Below, one piece after another: positions 7,986-16,439 of a stretch of 64,000 bases of DNA; positions within the stretch are counted from its first letter, which is position 1, and each line of letters starts with the position of its first letter. The stretch covers positions 1 through 64,000 of the forward strand of contig NZ_VTFX01000006.1 in assembly GCF_009192775.1 (NCBI RefSeq), read 5' to 3'. The notes beneath the pieces were generated by a model, which did not search any database, was not told the DNA's origin, and saw only the letters and a list, made by a program, of their open reading frames with translations. The stretch is from Arthrobacter yangruifuii (GTDB lineage Bacteria; Actinomycetota; Actinomycetes; Actinomycetales; Micrococcaceae). The position numbers and the translations under genes were made by a program.

Positions 7986-8617
7986 TTGCCGAGGATGACG
8001 CCCTGCTGCGTGCCGGAATGCAGCTGCTGCTGCAGAGCGAAGGTTTCGAGGTGGCGGGGGCCTGGGACAACGCGGATGACCTGCTGGCCGCCTTTGAGCC
8101 CGGCTCAGCGGACGGTGCGGTGCTGGACGTCCGGATGCCGCCCACCTTCACCAACGAAGGACTGAAGGCTGCGCTGGAACTGCGGGCCCAGGTGCCGGAT
8201 TTCCCGGTCCTGGTGCTTTCCGCGTATGTGGAGGACAGGTACGCCGGCCGGCTGCTGGGCTCCGGTGCGCAGGGGGTGGGCTACCTGTTGAAGGAGCGCG
8301 TGGGCAACGTGGGCGAGTTTGTGGACGGCCTGCGCCGCGTGCTGGACGGCGGCACGGTGATGGACCCGGAGGTGATTGCCCAGCTGTTCAGCCGCCGCAG
8401 CACCGAGGATCCCATCCGGTCCCTGACGCCGCGGGAGTTCGAAGTGCTGGGCCTGGTGGCCGAAGGGCTGGGCAACACCGCGATTGCCCAGGCCATCACG
8501 GTCTCCGAAACCGCGGTGAGCAAACACATCGGCAACATCTTCGCGAAACTCGGGCTCGCGCCGTCGGACAGCGGCCACCGCCGGGTACTGGCAACGCTGG
8601 CCTACCTGCGTTCCTAG
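7973..8617 (+). CDS. LuxR/NarL-family response regulator
   Basis: A 214-residue two-domain regulator. The receiver domain has the acidic pocket EDD near the N-terminus and phospho-acceptor Asp52 in VLDVRMPP. The C-terminal LuxR helix-turn-helix reads LTPREFEVLGLVAEG and VSETAVSKHIGNIFAKLGL. It is the cognate partner of the kinase whose 3' end it overlaps, and probably controls the divergent ABC exporter. A weak hairpin without a T-run (8625-8645) follows the gene. Confidence 0.94.
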   Translation: MRLLIAEDDALLRAGMQLLLQSEGFEVAGAWDNADDLLAAFEPGSADGAVLDVRMPPTFTNEGLKAALELRAQVPDFPVLVLSAYVEDRYAGRLLGSGAQGVGYLLKERVGNVGEFVDGLRRVLDGGTVMDPEVIAQLFSRRSTEDPIRSLTPREFEVLGLVAEGLGNTAIAQAITVSETAVSKHIGNIFAKLGLAPSDSGHRRVLATLAYLRS

Positions 8618-8741
8618 CCCGGTTACCCGCTCTCCCGCAGCGGGTGCCACGGGTCCTGGCCCGGGTTGCCCTCCGGGTCTTGTTTCCCGGCGGACTCCGG
8701 TGACAAGGTGTGAGGCACACACCGGCGCAGGAGGCATGCAC

Positions 8742-9572
8742 GTGGAACCAAGCGAGGCAAAGATCGCGCTGATCACCGGCGCCTCCCGCGGTATCGGGCG
8801 GCGGGTGGCCGAGCGTCTCGCGGGGCACGGAACCCACGTGGTGGTGAGCTACAAGCAGAACGCGGAAATGGCCAAGGAAACCGTGGCGAAGCTGCAGGAA
8901 CTGGGCGGCGGCGGCATTGCGGTGCAGGCGGACGTGGAGAATCCCGAAGACATTGTCCGCCTTTTTGATGCCGCCGTGGATGAGTACGGGCGGCTGGACT
9001 ACTTCGTCAACAACGCTGCCGCGGCTGCGTTCAAAAACGTGGTGGACCTGAAAACACATCACCTGGACCGGGCTTATGCCGTGAATGTGCGGCCGTTTGT
9101 ACTCGGCGCCCAGGAAGCGGTGAAGCTGATGGATCAGGGCGGGCGGATAGTCGCGCTGACCAGTTACGGCAGCACCCGTGCCTTCCCCACCTACGCTGCG
9201 CTGGGCTCCTACAAGGCCGCCGTGGAGTCGTTCGTCCGCTTTATGGCCGTGGAATTTGCCGGCTACGGCATCAACGTCAACGCCGTCAACGGCGGACTGA
9301 TTGACTCGGATTCACTGGACTACTTCTACTCCATGGACGGTATGGCGGCCATCGAGAGCGTGCTCGCCCGCATTCCGAAACGCCGGGCCGGCACCGTGGA
9401 TGAAATGGCCGCTGCCGTGGACTTCCTGCTCTCACCCGGCGCCGAGTACATCACCGGGCAGGTGCTGGCCGTGGACGGCGGTCTGTCCGTGATTGCCCCG
9501 CCGTTCCATTCCGAGGCTTCGGGCCCGCCGATTCAACTTCCGGACCGGCCCACCCGGGACCGCCGTCAGTAG
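8742..9572 (+). CDS. SDR oxidoreductase, FabL-like
   Basis: A 276-residue short-chain dehydrogenase with the NADP-binding motif ITGASRGIG, the NNAA motif, and the catalytic Ser...Tyr-x-x-x-Lys arranged as SYGS and then Y-x-A-L-G-S-Y-K. The C-terminal stretch INVNAVNGGLIDSDSL resembles the Bacillus enoyl-ACP reductase FabL. GTG at 8742 is preferred because AGGAGG lies 7 bases upstream; the frame opens earlier at 8700. It heads an operon with an AMP ligase and a ketosynthase, so it probably reduces an acyl-thioester intermediate. Whether it is an enoyl or a ketoacyl reductase is not settled. Confidence 0.85.
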   Translation: MEPSEAKIALITGASRGIGRRVAERLAGHGTHVVVSYKQNAEMAKETVAKLQELGGGGIAVQADVENPEDIVRLFDAAVDEYGRLDYFVNNAAAAAFKNVVDLKTHHLDRAYAVNVRPFVLGAQEAVKLMDQGGRIVALTSYGSTRAFPTYAALGSYKAAVESFVRFMAVEFAGYGINVNAVNGGLIDSDSLDYFYSMDGMAAIESVLARIPKRRAGTVDEMAAAVDFLLSPGAEYITGQVLAVDGGLSVIAPPFHSEASGPPIQLPDRPTRDRRQ

Positions 9573-9604
9573 GCGGACCCCTTAGTCAGTAGCCGGACCC
9601 CTTA
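9565..9604 (+). repeat. 20-bp tandem duplication at SDR stop codon
   Basis: Two adjacent 20-base units, GTCAGTAGGCGGACCCCTTA and a copy with one substitution, span the SDR stop codon. Each unit carries an in-frame TAG. The duplication fills most of the 44-base gap before the AMP-ligase gene. Confidence 0.85.
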
Positions 9605-9616
9605 AAGGAGCCAGAC

Positions 9617-11305
9617 GTGAGTTACGATCCAGCCCGCTACCGGAACTACTTCGAGCACTCCCTCACCTATGCCGCCGGGTTCGGGCGCAATGTGGCCCGG
9701 TACGGGGACAGCACCGCGCTGGTGGATCCGCCGTCGGGCCGCGAATGGAGCTACGCCGAGCTCGGCACCGCCGTGGATTCCGTGGCGCGGGCCCTGGCCG
9801 AACGCGGCGTCGGCCGTGGTGACCGGGTGCTGTACCAGCTCTACAACGGCGTGGAGTTCGCCCTGCTCTATCTGGCCACCCAGCGGCTGGGCGCAGTCAG
9901 CGTCCCGGTGAACTACCGGCTCGCACCGGCTGAAACCGCGCACATCCTGCGCGACAGCGACCCGACGGTGTTCGTGATCGATGCCGAGCATGCGGACGGT
10001 GCGCAGCGCGCCCTGGAACTGGCCGGGGTGTCCCCGGTGGTGCTGGTGGCAGGCGGGGACGACGCCGGACACTGGGGGATGGGGTCCGGGCACCTGGGGC
10101 AGGACTTCGACGCCGCGGTGGCCGAGGCTGCGGGCACGCTGCCGGAGCTGCCGGCGGACTTCTCCACCTTTGAGGAAAGCACCCGCTTCTATACCTCGGG
10201 CACCACCGGCATGCCCAAGGGGGTGCCGCTGCCGTCCATTGCCGAAGTGATGAGCGCGCATGACGTGATCATGCATTTCCCGCTCAGCCCGTCCGACCGG
10301 ACCCTGAACATGACCCCCTGGTTCCACCGCGGCGGCCTGCACTCCGGCGGACCCAATCCGGTGTTCTACATCGGCGGATCCGTGGTGCCGCTGCGCAGCT
10401 TCAATGCGGCCACGGTGCTGGACTGGGTGGGGGAGCAGGGACTGACCTACCTGATCGGCGCGCCCACCACGCTGGAAATGATCGCCGTTGAACAGGAAAA
10501 GAATCCGCGGAACCTGGAGTCGTTGAACGGGATTGTCACCATGGGTGCACCGCTGGACCGGGCCGCCGCCATCCGGTATCAGGAGCTGCTCACGCCCCGG
10601 ATCTTCAACGGCTACGGCACCACCGAGGGCTTCTGGAACACGTTCCTGCGGCCGGAGGATCTTCCGGCCCACGCCGGCAGTGCCGGGCGTGCGTGCACGG
10701 ACGACGACGTCGCCGTCGTCCGCGTCTTCGAAGGCCGCCGCGGGCAGCCGCACGAACTGGCCGCCCGGGACGGCAGTGAAATAGGCGAAGTGATCATGCG
10801 CTCGCCGAAATCAGGGTTCAGCTACGCCAACCTGCCGGAGGTGGAGGAGGAGAAGTTCCACGACGGCTGGCTGTATCCCGGGGACATGGCCACCTGGGAC
10901 GCCGAGGGGTACGTGACCATCATGGGCCGGACCGATGACATGATCATTTCCGGCGGCGAGAACGTGCACCCGGTGCAGGTGGAGGCCGCGCTCGCCGACC
11001 ATCCGGACGTGCTGGATTCCGTGGTGGTGGGTGTGCCCGATGGCCAGTGGGGCCAGCGCGTGGTGGCCTATGTGGTGCGCCGCGGCGAGGAGGTGGACGC
11101 GGCGGGGCTGGATGCCTTCTGCCGTGAGCATCCGGGACTGGCGGACTTCAAACGCCCGCGCGGCTACCGTTTCGTGGACGAGCTGCCCATGACCGCCACC
11201 GGCAAGAAGATGCACTACAAGGTGGCTGATTCCGCCGCCCAGGACTGGCTGGATGGCCGGATGCATGTGCCCGGCGCTGCCCGGAAGGCACCAACGGATG
11301 GCTGA
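9617..11305 (+). CDS. AMP-dependent acyl-CoA synthetase/ligase
   Basis: A 562-residue adenylating enzyme of the ANL superfamily. It has the P-loop YTSGTTGMPKG, the A5 motif FNGYGTTEG, the A7-A8 region YPGDMATWDAEGYVTIMGR followed by ISGGENVHP, and the C-terminal catalytic lysine in TATGKKMHYK. The start is GTG with AAAGGAG upstream. It would activate a carboxylic acid as the acyl-adenylate and transfer it to CoA or a carrier protein. It sits between an SDR and a KAS II enzyme, so it probably supplies a starter or fatty acid to a short lipid-type pathway. The substrate is unknown. Confidence 0.9.
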   Translation: MSYDPARYRNYFEHSLTYAAGFGRNVARYGDSTALVDPPSGREWSYAELGTAVDSVARALAERGVGRGDRVLYQLYNGVEFALLYLATQRLGAVSVPVNYRLAPAETAHILRDSDPTVFVIDAEHADGAQRALELAGVSPVVLVAGGDDAGHWGMGSGHLGQDFDAAVAEAAGTLPELPADFSTFEESTRFYTSGTTGMPKGVPLPSIAEVMSAHDVIMHFPLSPSDRTLNMTPWFHRGGLHSGGPNPVFYIGGSVVPLRSFNAATVLDWVGEQGLTYLIGAPTTLEMIAVEQEKNPRNLESLNGIVTMGAPLDRAAAIRYQELLTPRIFNGYGTTEGFWNTFLRPEDLPAHAGSAGRACTDDDVAVVRVFEGRRGQPHELAARDGSEIGEVIMRSPKSGFSYANLPEVEEEKFHDGWLYPGDMATWDAEGYVTIMGRTDDMIISGGENVHPVQVEAALADHPDVLDSVVVGVPDGQWGQRVVAYVVRRGEEVDAAGLDAFCREHPGLADFKRPRGYRFVDELPMTATGKKMHYKVADSAAQDWLDGRMHVPGAARKAPTDG

Positions 11306-12530
11306 GCGTGTTGTCATTACCGGGATGGGGGCGGTGACACCGCTCGGGAACAGCTGGCCGGACACCTGGGCGGGGCTGCTGGCCGGGCGCAGCGGGATCG
11401 ACAAGATCACCGCGTTCGACGCTTCAGAGTTCCCCACCCGGATTGCCGGGGAGGTGAAGAATTTCGACGCCGCCCAGTATCTGCCGGTCAAACGCCTGCG
11501 CCGGTCCTCCCGGGCCTCCCACCTTGCCGTCGCGGCGTCCCGCGAGGCGGTGGCCGACGCCGGACTGGGGGAATCGCTGGAGGGTACCGAAGCGGCGGTA
11601 CTGATCAACAGTGCCGTGTCCGGGTATCCGGAGATCCAGGATGCCACTGAGACGTTGGGACGCGACGGTCTGCGGCCCATCAGCCCCAGTTTTGTGGCGT
11701 CCTCCCTGACCAACATGCCGGCCTGCGAGGTGGCCATTGATCTGGCGGTGCACGGGCCCGTGAATGCCAGTGCCCTGGCCTGCGCCAGCGGAACCGCAGC
11801 CCTGCTGGAAGCCCGCCGCCTGCTGCTGGCCGGGGACGCGGACGTGGTGGTGGCCGGCGGCACGGATGCGGCCATCACCTCGGTGATGTTCGCCGGGCTT
11901 TCCGCCATGCGCGGGCTGTCCCGGAACAACGATTCCCCGCAGGAGGCCAGCCGTCCCTTCGATGCGGACCGGGACGGGTTTGTGTTCGGGGAAGGTGCGG
12001 TGGTGTGCACGCTGGAACTGCTCAGCCATGCCCGTGCCCGCGGTGCCCAGGTGTACGCCGAGCTGCTGGGCGGTGCGTTGACATCCGACGCGTTCCACAT
12101 TGTGGCTCCGGACCCCACCGGGCAGTATGCGGCGGAGGCCATCTGCCGGACTTTGGACAGGTCCCGGCTGAACCCCGCGGACGTGGACCTGGTCTGCGCC
12201 CACGGAACGTCGACCCTGGCCAATGACCGGACCGAAACCCTCGCCCTGCACACCGCCTTCGGCGAGCACGCGGCGTCGCTCGCGGTCACGGCACCCAAGT
12301 CCATGACCGGGCACCTCATCGGCGCGGCGGGCACCCTCGGATCCCTGCTGTGCGTGATGGCGATCCGTGAGGGCGTCATCCCGCCCACCTTGAACTACAG
12401 CACCCCGGATCCGGAGTGCGACCTGGACTATGTGCCTGGGACGGCCCGGGACGCAACGGTGCGGTACGCGGTGACGAATGCGTTCGGGTTCGGCGGGCAG
12501 AACGCCGTGGCGGCGTTCGGGCCGGTCTGA
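11298..12530 (+). CDS. Beta-ketoacyl-ACP synthase II (FabF-like)
   Basis: A 410-residue condensing enzyme with the N-terminal VVITGMGAVTPLG, nucleophile Cys162 in ALACASGTAAL, His302 in CAHGTST, and Lys/His339 in PKSMTGHLIGAAG, so the Cys-His-His triad is intact. ATG at 11298 overlaps the preceding ligase stop by 8 bases; the open frame extends upstream, but this start gives the normal family N-terminus. No carrier-protein gene is visible next to it. It is probably a specialised ketosynthase acting with the ligase and SDR, and not the housekeeping FabF. Confidence 0.9.
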   Translation: MAERVVITGMGAVTPLGNSWPDTWAGLLAGRSGIDKITAFDASEFPTRIAGEVKNFDAAQYLPVKRLRRSSRASHLAVAASREAVADAGLGESLEGTEAAVLINSAVSGYPEIQDATETLGRDGLRPISPSFVASSLTNMPACEVAIDLAVHGPVNASALACASGTAALLEARRLLLAGDADVVVAGGTDAAITSVMFAGLSAMRGLSRNNDSPQEASRPFDADRDGFVFGEGAVVCTLELLSHARARGAQVYAELLGGALTSDAFHIVAPDPTGQYAAEAICRTLDRSRLNPADVDLVCAHGTSTLANDRTETLALHTAFGEHAASLAVTAPKSMTGHLIGAAGTLGSLLCVMAIREGVIPPTLNYSTPDPECDLDYVPGTARDATVRYAVTNAFGFGGQNAVAAFGPV

Positions 12531-12729
12531 GCCGGGGTTTGTCCGGGGCTTTTTGGTGGGTGGGCGCCTGCGGGGCGCCTGCGGGCCCGGAACGGCGGCA
12601 ACGAAATTTCCGCGCTCGCAGAGCTCGCGGGAAATATTAAAGCCGCCTTCCTCCGGGCCCTCCGGTGCCCCTCGGTTGCCAGCCTCCCGGGACCCGGTCC
12701 GTCAGCGTGCACCGCGGCGTACCCCAGAC

Positions 12730-13809
12730 CTAGGCGCCGGTGGTCACCCGGTCCGGCTCGACGTCGGGCTCCGCCTGCGGGGTGCGCGCGGGGAAGTGCT
12801 TCCGGCCGGTCCCCACGGCTTTTGCTGCCAGCCAGACGGAGACGGCGCCGAGGGCGAATCCGGCGATCACATCAAGGACGTAGTGCCAGCCGAAGTAGAT
12901 GGTGGCCAGCATAGTGAGTGCGGTGTAGATCCACATGAGCCAGCGGGCCACCTTGGGCAGGCGGGTCAGGTGGGCCATCAGGGCCGCGGTGAAAATGATG
13001 GAGACGTGCAGGGAAGCAAACGCGGCGATACCGTGCACGTTGTCGGTGGCGAACGGGTTGGCCAGCACTTCCACCCGCTCGGCATACAGGGTGTCCTGCA
13101 GGGCGGAAACCGGGGTTTCGGGAAGATCGTAGAACGGTGTTATGTCGGCGTACACCGGGCCGAGGGCGGGCAGTGCGTAATAGCTGGCTGTACCCAGGAT
13201 CCAGTTGAAGGACAGTGCCGTGGCGTACCAGGCGCCGCGCTGGAGGTCATTGGACCAGACCAGGGCTGCGGCCAGGGACACCGGAACGAACATCATAAAC
13301 AGCATGTAGACCCCGGCCAGCACCTCCGCCATAAAGCCGGTGCCCAGCAGCCCCTGCAGCACATCGGCGGGGTAGGCGCCGCCGGCCAGCCACTTGTCGG
13401 TGTCTTCCAGCAGGGGGTCCGTCAGGCCGTCGCGGAGGAACGGCAGGAAGCTCTTAAGGTTCCGGTAGGACATGTAGGCCAGGTAGAAGGTACCCAGGCC
13501 GGCCACGGCCACGGCCAGCCGGGGTCCTGCCCAGCGGGTGCGCAGCACGGAGGTCGTGGCGGCTCCGAATCCGCCCAGGTTCCGGCGTCGGGTGAAGGCC
13601 CGCGGGAACACATCGGCGGCGATCATCAGCAGCACCATCAGCGGCAGGCGAACATAGCTCGGGCCGAGGAAACCTTCGGGGTCCCGGACGGGAAGATCGG
13701 CGACGACGGCGGTCACCAGCATCAGCACGGTGAAGGCAGCTGCAACCAGGAGAGGAACACCAAAAAGGCTCCGCCAGGCGGATCGGGCATGCCCGGCTTC
13801 GATAGTCAT
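12730..13809 (-). CDS. PAP2-superfamily membrane phosphatase/phosphotransferase
   Basis: A 359-residue polytopic membrane protein. The C-terminal half carries the PAP2 phosphatase motifs FASLHVS and GWHYVLDVIAGF, the layout of the inositol-phosphotransferase-like (Aur1/Ipt1) branch. Several transmembrane helices precede them. It ends 200 bases from the KAS II gene, with which it converges. The gap holds an imperfect hairpin around 12605-12640. Lipid phosphate turnover at the membrane is the likely role. The substrate cannot be told from sequence. Confidence 0.82.
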   Translation of the reverse strand: MTIEAGHARSAWRSLFGVPLLVAAAFTVLMLVTAVVADLPVRDPEGFLGPSYVRLPLMVLLMIAADVFPRAFTRRRNLGGFGAATTSVLRTRWAGPRLAVAVAGLGTFYLAYMSYRNLKSFLPFLRDGLTDPLLEDTDKWLAGGAYPADVLQGLLGTGFMAEVLAGVYMLFMMFVPVSLAAALVWSNDLQRGAWYATALSFNWILGTASYYALPALGPVYADITPFYDLPETPVSALQDTLYAERVEVLANPFATDNVHGIAAFASLHVSIIFTAALMAHLTRLPKVARWLMWIYTALTMLATIYFGWHYVLDVIAGFALGAVSVWLAAKAVGTGRKHFPARTPQAEPDVEPDRVTTGA

Positions 13810-13914
13810 TAGACTGTTTTACCGCATGATGGCAGCAACCAAGGGCATCAGATGCCCCCATGGTCAGCATGCTTTCGATCACACCGTAACGCCGTCTCGA
13901 CGGTGCCGGCGGGT

Positions 13915-14526
13915 CTACAGCGCGGCGAGCATCGCGTTCATGCGCTCGATTCGCGGGAACCGGTCCTGGTAAACGCTGTGAGCCACTATCAGGACCTCCT
14001 CGTTCTGTCCGCTGCCCACTTGGAGCCGGTACTTGTCGAGCGCGGCTTCGTGATGCGCTGTCATGGATTCCAGGAAAATGCGGGAGGCTTCCGCCCCCTG
14101 GGCTGCTTCCAGGGCGGTCACCTCAGACGTGCTGAGCAGGCCCTTTCCCTGGGCGGTTTCGGCATCAGGGGTGGCCTCCGCCGGCTGGTCCCGGGCTTCG
14201 AGCCAGACCGTCAGGGTCTCCATTTCCGTCCCCTGGGTCTCTTTGATTTCCCCGGCCAGCTCCGCGACGTCCGGGCTCACGCCGTCCTTGGCGAGAATCA
14301 TGTTGCTCATCTCCACTGCCCGCTGATGGTGCGGAATCATCGATTGCGCAAACAGCACATCAGCATCATTGTGGCCGAGCGGCCCGGTGGGTGCAGCGGT
14401 TTCCGGCGCAGCAGCATCCGTACAGGCGCTGACGCTAAGAACCACCGCCAGGACGAGGGCGGGAAGCAGCCTGAGCAGTGAGCGCGGGGAGCGACCCCGG
14501 GAACTGGCCTTGGACGGTGTGTTCAT
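13915..14526 (-). CDS. DUF305-family lipoprotein
   Basis: A 203-residue exported lipoprotein with lipobox VLSVSAC after a hydrophobic signal segment. The DUF305 fold shows the first helix pair DADVLFAQSMIPHHQRAVEMS and a second His-rich helix, ESMTAHHEAALDKY, in the mirrored half. Met/His-rich DUF305 proteins have been linked to copper handling. ATG at 14526 follows AGGGGGAACC; the longer open frame upstream is not needed. It lies next to a DsbA-like lipoprotein on the same strand, so a shared envelope redox or metal role is possible. Confidence 0.87.
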   Translation of the reverse strand: MNTPSKASSRGRSPRSLLRLLPALVLAVVLSVSACTDAAAPETAAPTGPLGHNDADVLFAQSMIPHHQRAVEMSNMILAKDGVSPDVAELAGEIKETQGTEMETLTVWLEARDQPAEATPDAETAQGKGLLSTSEVTALEAAQGAEASRIFLESMTAHHEAALDKYRLQVGSGQNEEVLIVAHSVYQDRFPRIERMNAMLAAL

Positions 14527-14621
14527 GGTTCCCCCTGAGGTGATGCATTGAGACCGGTGCCGCCCAGCGTATCCACCACACCAGGGTGGGGCAACGTTGG
14601 GCTGCACCGGATTCTGCGCGC

Positions 14622-15311
14622 TCAGTTCTTCAGGGTGTTGTCCAGAGGTTCGGAGATTTCGCTGTAGGCGCCGGTCTCCAGCTGTACGGCCGTCCCGTCG
14701 AGGTACAGAGTTGGGGTGCCGCGAACCTCCAGGTCCTGGGCATCCTGCAGATCCCGGGCCACGCGCTCCTTAACGGCGCCGGAAGAGTAGTCGGCTCGGA
14801 ACTGATCCATGTCCAGGCCGAGGTCCTGAGCGTACTGGCTGAAGATCTCGTCCACGTTGGACGCGCCCTTCCAATCCTGCTGGTGCTCGAAGACGGTGGT
14901 GGCCATGGCCTCCATGGCACCCTGCTCGGCGGCGGCTTCCACCGCGCGGGCAGACGGTTCCGCATTCTGGTGTTTCGGCAGCGGGTAGTTCCGCACCACG
15001 ATGCGGACCTGGTCCCCGTAGTCGGCCTTGGCCTGCTGGATCAAGGTGTCCATCATGGCGCAGTAGGGGCACTGGTAGTCGGTGAAGAGTACCAGGGTGG
15101 CCTGCGGGTCGGCCGGATCGGCGATGGTCCGGGCGTCCGCGGGGACCAGCCTGTCCATCTGGTCCGCCGGCACGGTGGCTTCTGCGGAGGGGGAGGCTGA
15201 GGCACTGGCCGAGGTATCCGGGGAGGAGGTCTCGTCCGGTGTCCCGCAGGACACCACTCCTCCGCTCACGAGCAGGCCGGCGATGATTAGCGAAGGTACA
15301 GCCCTGTGCAT
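14622..15311 (-). CDS. DsbA-family thiol-disulfide lipoprotein
   Basis: A 229-residue membrane-anchored protein with signal peptide and lipobox GGVVSC, a Ser/Thr/Ala-rich linker, then a thioredoxin-like domain with active site FTDYQCPYCAMMD (CPYC) and the cis-proline region VRGTPTLYLDG. ATG at 15311 is preceded by AAAGGAACC. It probably forms or isomerises disulfides in secreted proteins. The DUF305 gene lies 95 bases downstream in the same direction. Confidence 0.9.
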   Translation of the reverse strand: MHRAVPSLIIAGLLVSGGVVSCGTPDETSSPDTSASASASPSAEATVPADQMDRLVPADARTIADPADPQATLVLFTDYQCPYCAMMDTLIQQAKADYGDQVRIVVRNYPLPKHQNAEPSARAVEAAAEQGAMEAMATTVFEHQQDWKGASNVDEIFSQYAQDLGLDMDQFRADYSSGAVKERVARDLQDAQDLEVRGTPTLYLDGTAVQLETGAYSEISEPLDNTLKN

Positions 15312-15476
15312 GGTTCCTTTCCTGTATCGGGGAAGCGCGCTCGGGCACGCGCCAGGTACGGGTTCGGAGATGCTGTTCTTTAATTTTTCCATCGTCGCTG
15401 CGGGGTGCGAAAGGGGCTTTTCCGGCCAACCCCTGTGATCTTGAGCGAACGGGCGCGTGACGGAAGCTACTGGTGG

Positions 15477-16394
15477 CTACTGCTCGGTGAGCCGGGCAAT
15501 CCGCTCCCGCGCCGACCGCTCGCTAGGTCCCTGCGGCCCGAGCCCGAGCCGGATCACGCCCAGGACAAGTTTCACGGGAAACCTTACGGGCAGCGGAACG
15601 GGTCCCAGACGGGGAGCCCGCAATCCCAGCAGCTCCCGATGCCGAGGCTCCAGACTGGCTACGGCACCGGCAAACAGCACCCGGTAACCGAACCGCTGGT
15701 TCCGGGGCAGGGGAGGACGGCGCAGGAAGCCCAATGCCTCCTGCACGTAGTCGCTGCTGCGCAGTTGGGTGTCATACGAGGCCATCTGCTTGCGCAGCTC
15801 CGACTCGGAGCGGGGCGGATTTGGAATGCCCATCAGCTCCCCGGCCACCGCCCACTCGCCGACGTAAGCGTCCGGACCGCCGGGAATCGGCCCGCCGTAG
15901 CGCTGATGCGAGGAGAGGAAGGCATCGGTGAACGCCAGATGGACCCAGCGGGCAATCTCCGGATCGTTCGCAGAATACGGCTGCACGTCGTCGTCGGCGT
16001 CCACATAGGTGCCGTGCACCCGCTCGTGCAGGCGCAGCACCCAGTCCGACCCGGACTTCGCCGCATGCGTATCCCCGTAGGTGACGGTGAAGATCCAGCG
16101 GATGGTGCCGGCCAGCCGGCCCAGCGGATCCTCCTTGTAGTCGGAGAAATCGTGTACCCCGGCCATCGCCCCGGGATGCAGGGCCTGCAGCAGCAGGGCG
16201 CGGATGCCTGCGATGATGGGCGTCATGGACCCGTGCACCGCCCAGACTGCTGACTCGGGACCGAAGTGCCCGACGTCGTCGCCCTTCGCCAGATCGAGTT
16301 CCCACTGCGGAATTTCGGCGGCGTTGTTACTGAACGTGCCGATCAGCTGACGGCGCCAGGAATCGATGAACCGGGGAGGGGAAAGAGGACTCAT
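15477..16394 (-). CDS. DUF2236 / MpaB-type oxygenase-like protein
   Basis: A 305-residue protein with the family block GPESAVWAVHGSMTPIIAG, RALLLQALHPGAMAG with its conserved His, and RLAGTIRWIFTVTYGD. Members include the latex-clearing/MpaB-type haem-binding proteins, but biochemical function is unknown for most. The start follows GGGGAAG. It lies 46 bases downstream of jetC on the same strand, exactly where jetD would be expected, but shows no resemblance to JetD. Confidence 0.85.
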   Translation of the reverse strand: MSPLSPPRFIDSWRRQLIGTFSNNAAEIPQWELDLAKGDDVGHFGPESAVWAVHGSMTPIIAGIRALLLQALHPGAMAGVHDFSDYKEDPLGRLAGTIRWIFTVTYGDTHAAKSGSDWVLRLHERVHGTYVDADDDVQPYSANDPEIARWVHLAFTDAFLSSHQRYGGPIPGGPDAYVGEWAVAGELMGIPNPPRSESELRKQMASYDTQLRSSDYVQEALGFLRRPPLPRNQRFGYRVLFAGAVASLEPRHRELLGLRAPRLGPVPLPVRFPVKLVLGVIRLGLGPQGPSERSARERIARLTEQ

Positions 16395-16439
16395 CTTCCC
16401 CAGTCTCGGCCCGGCCGCACCGAAACGCCAGTGCGCCCG

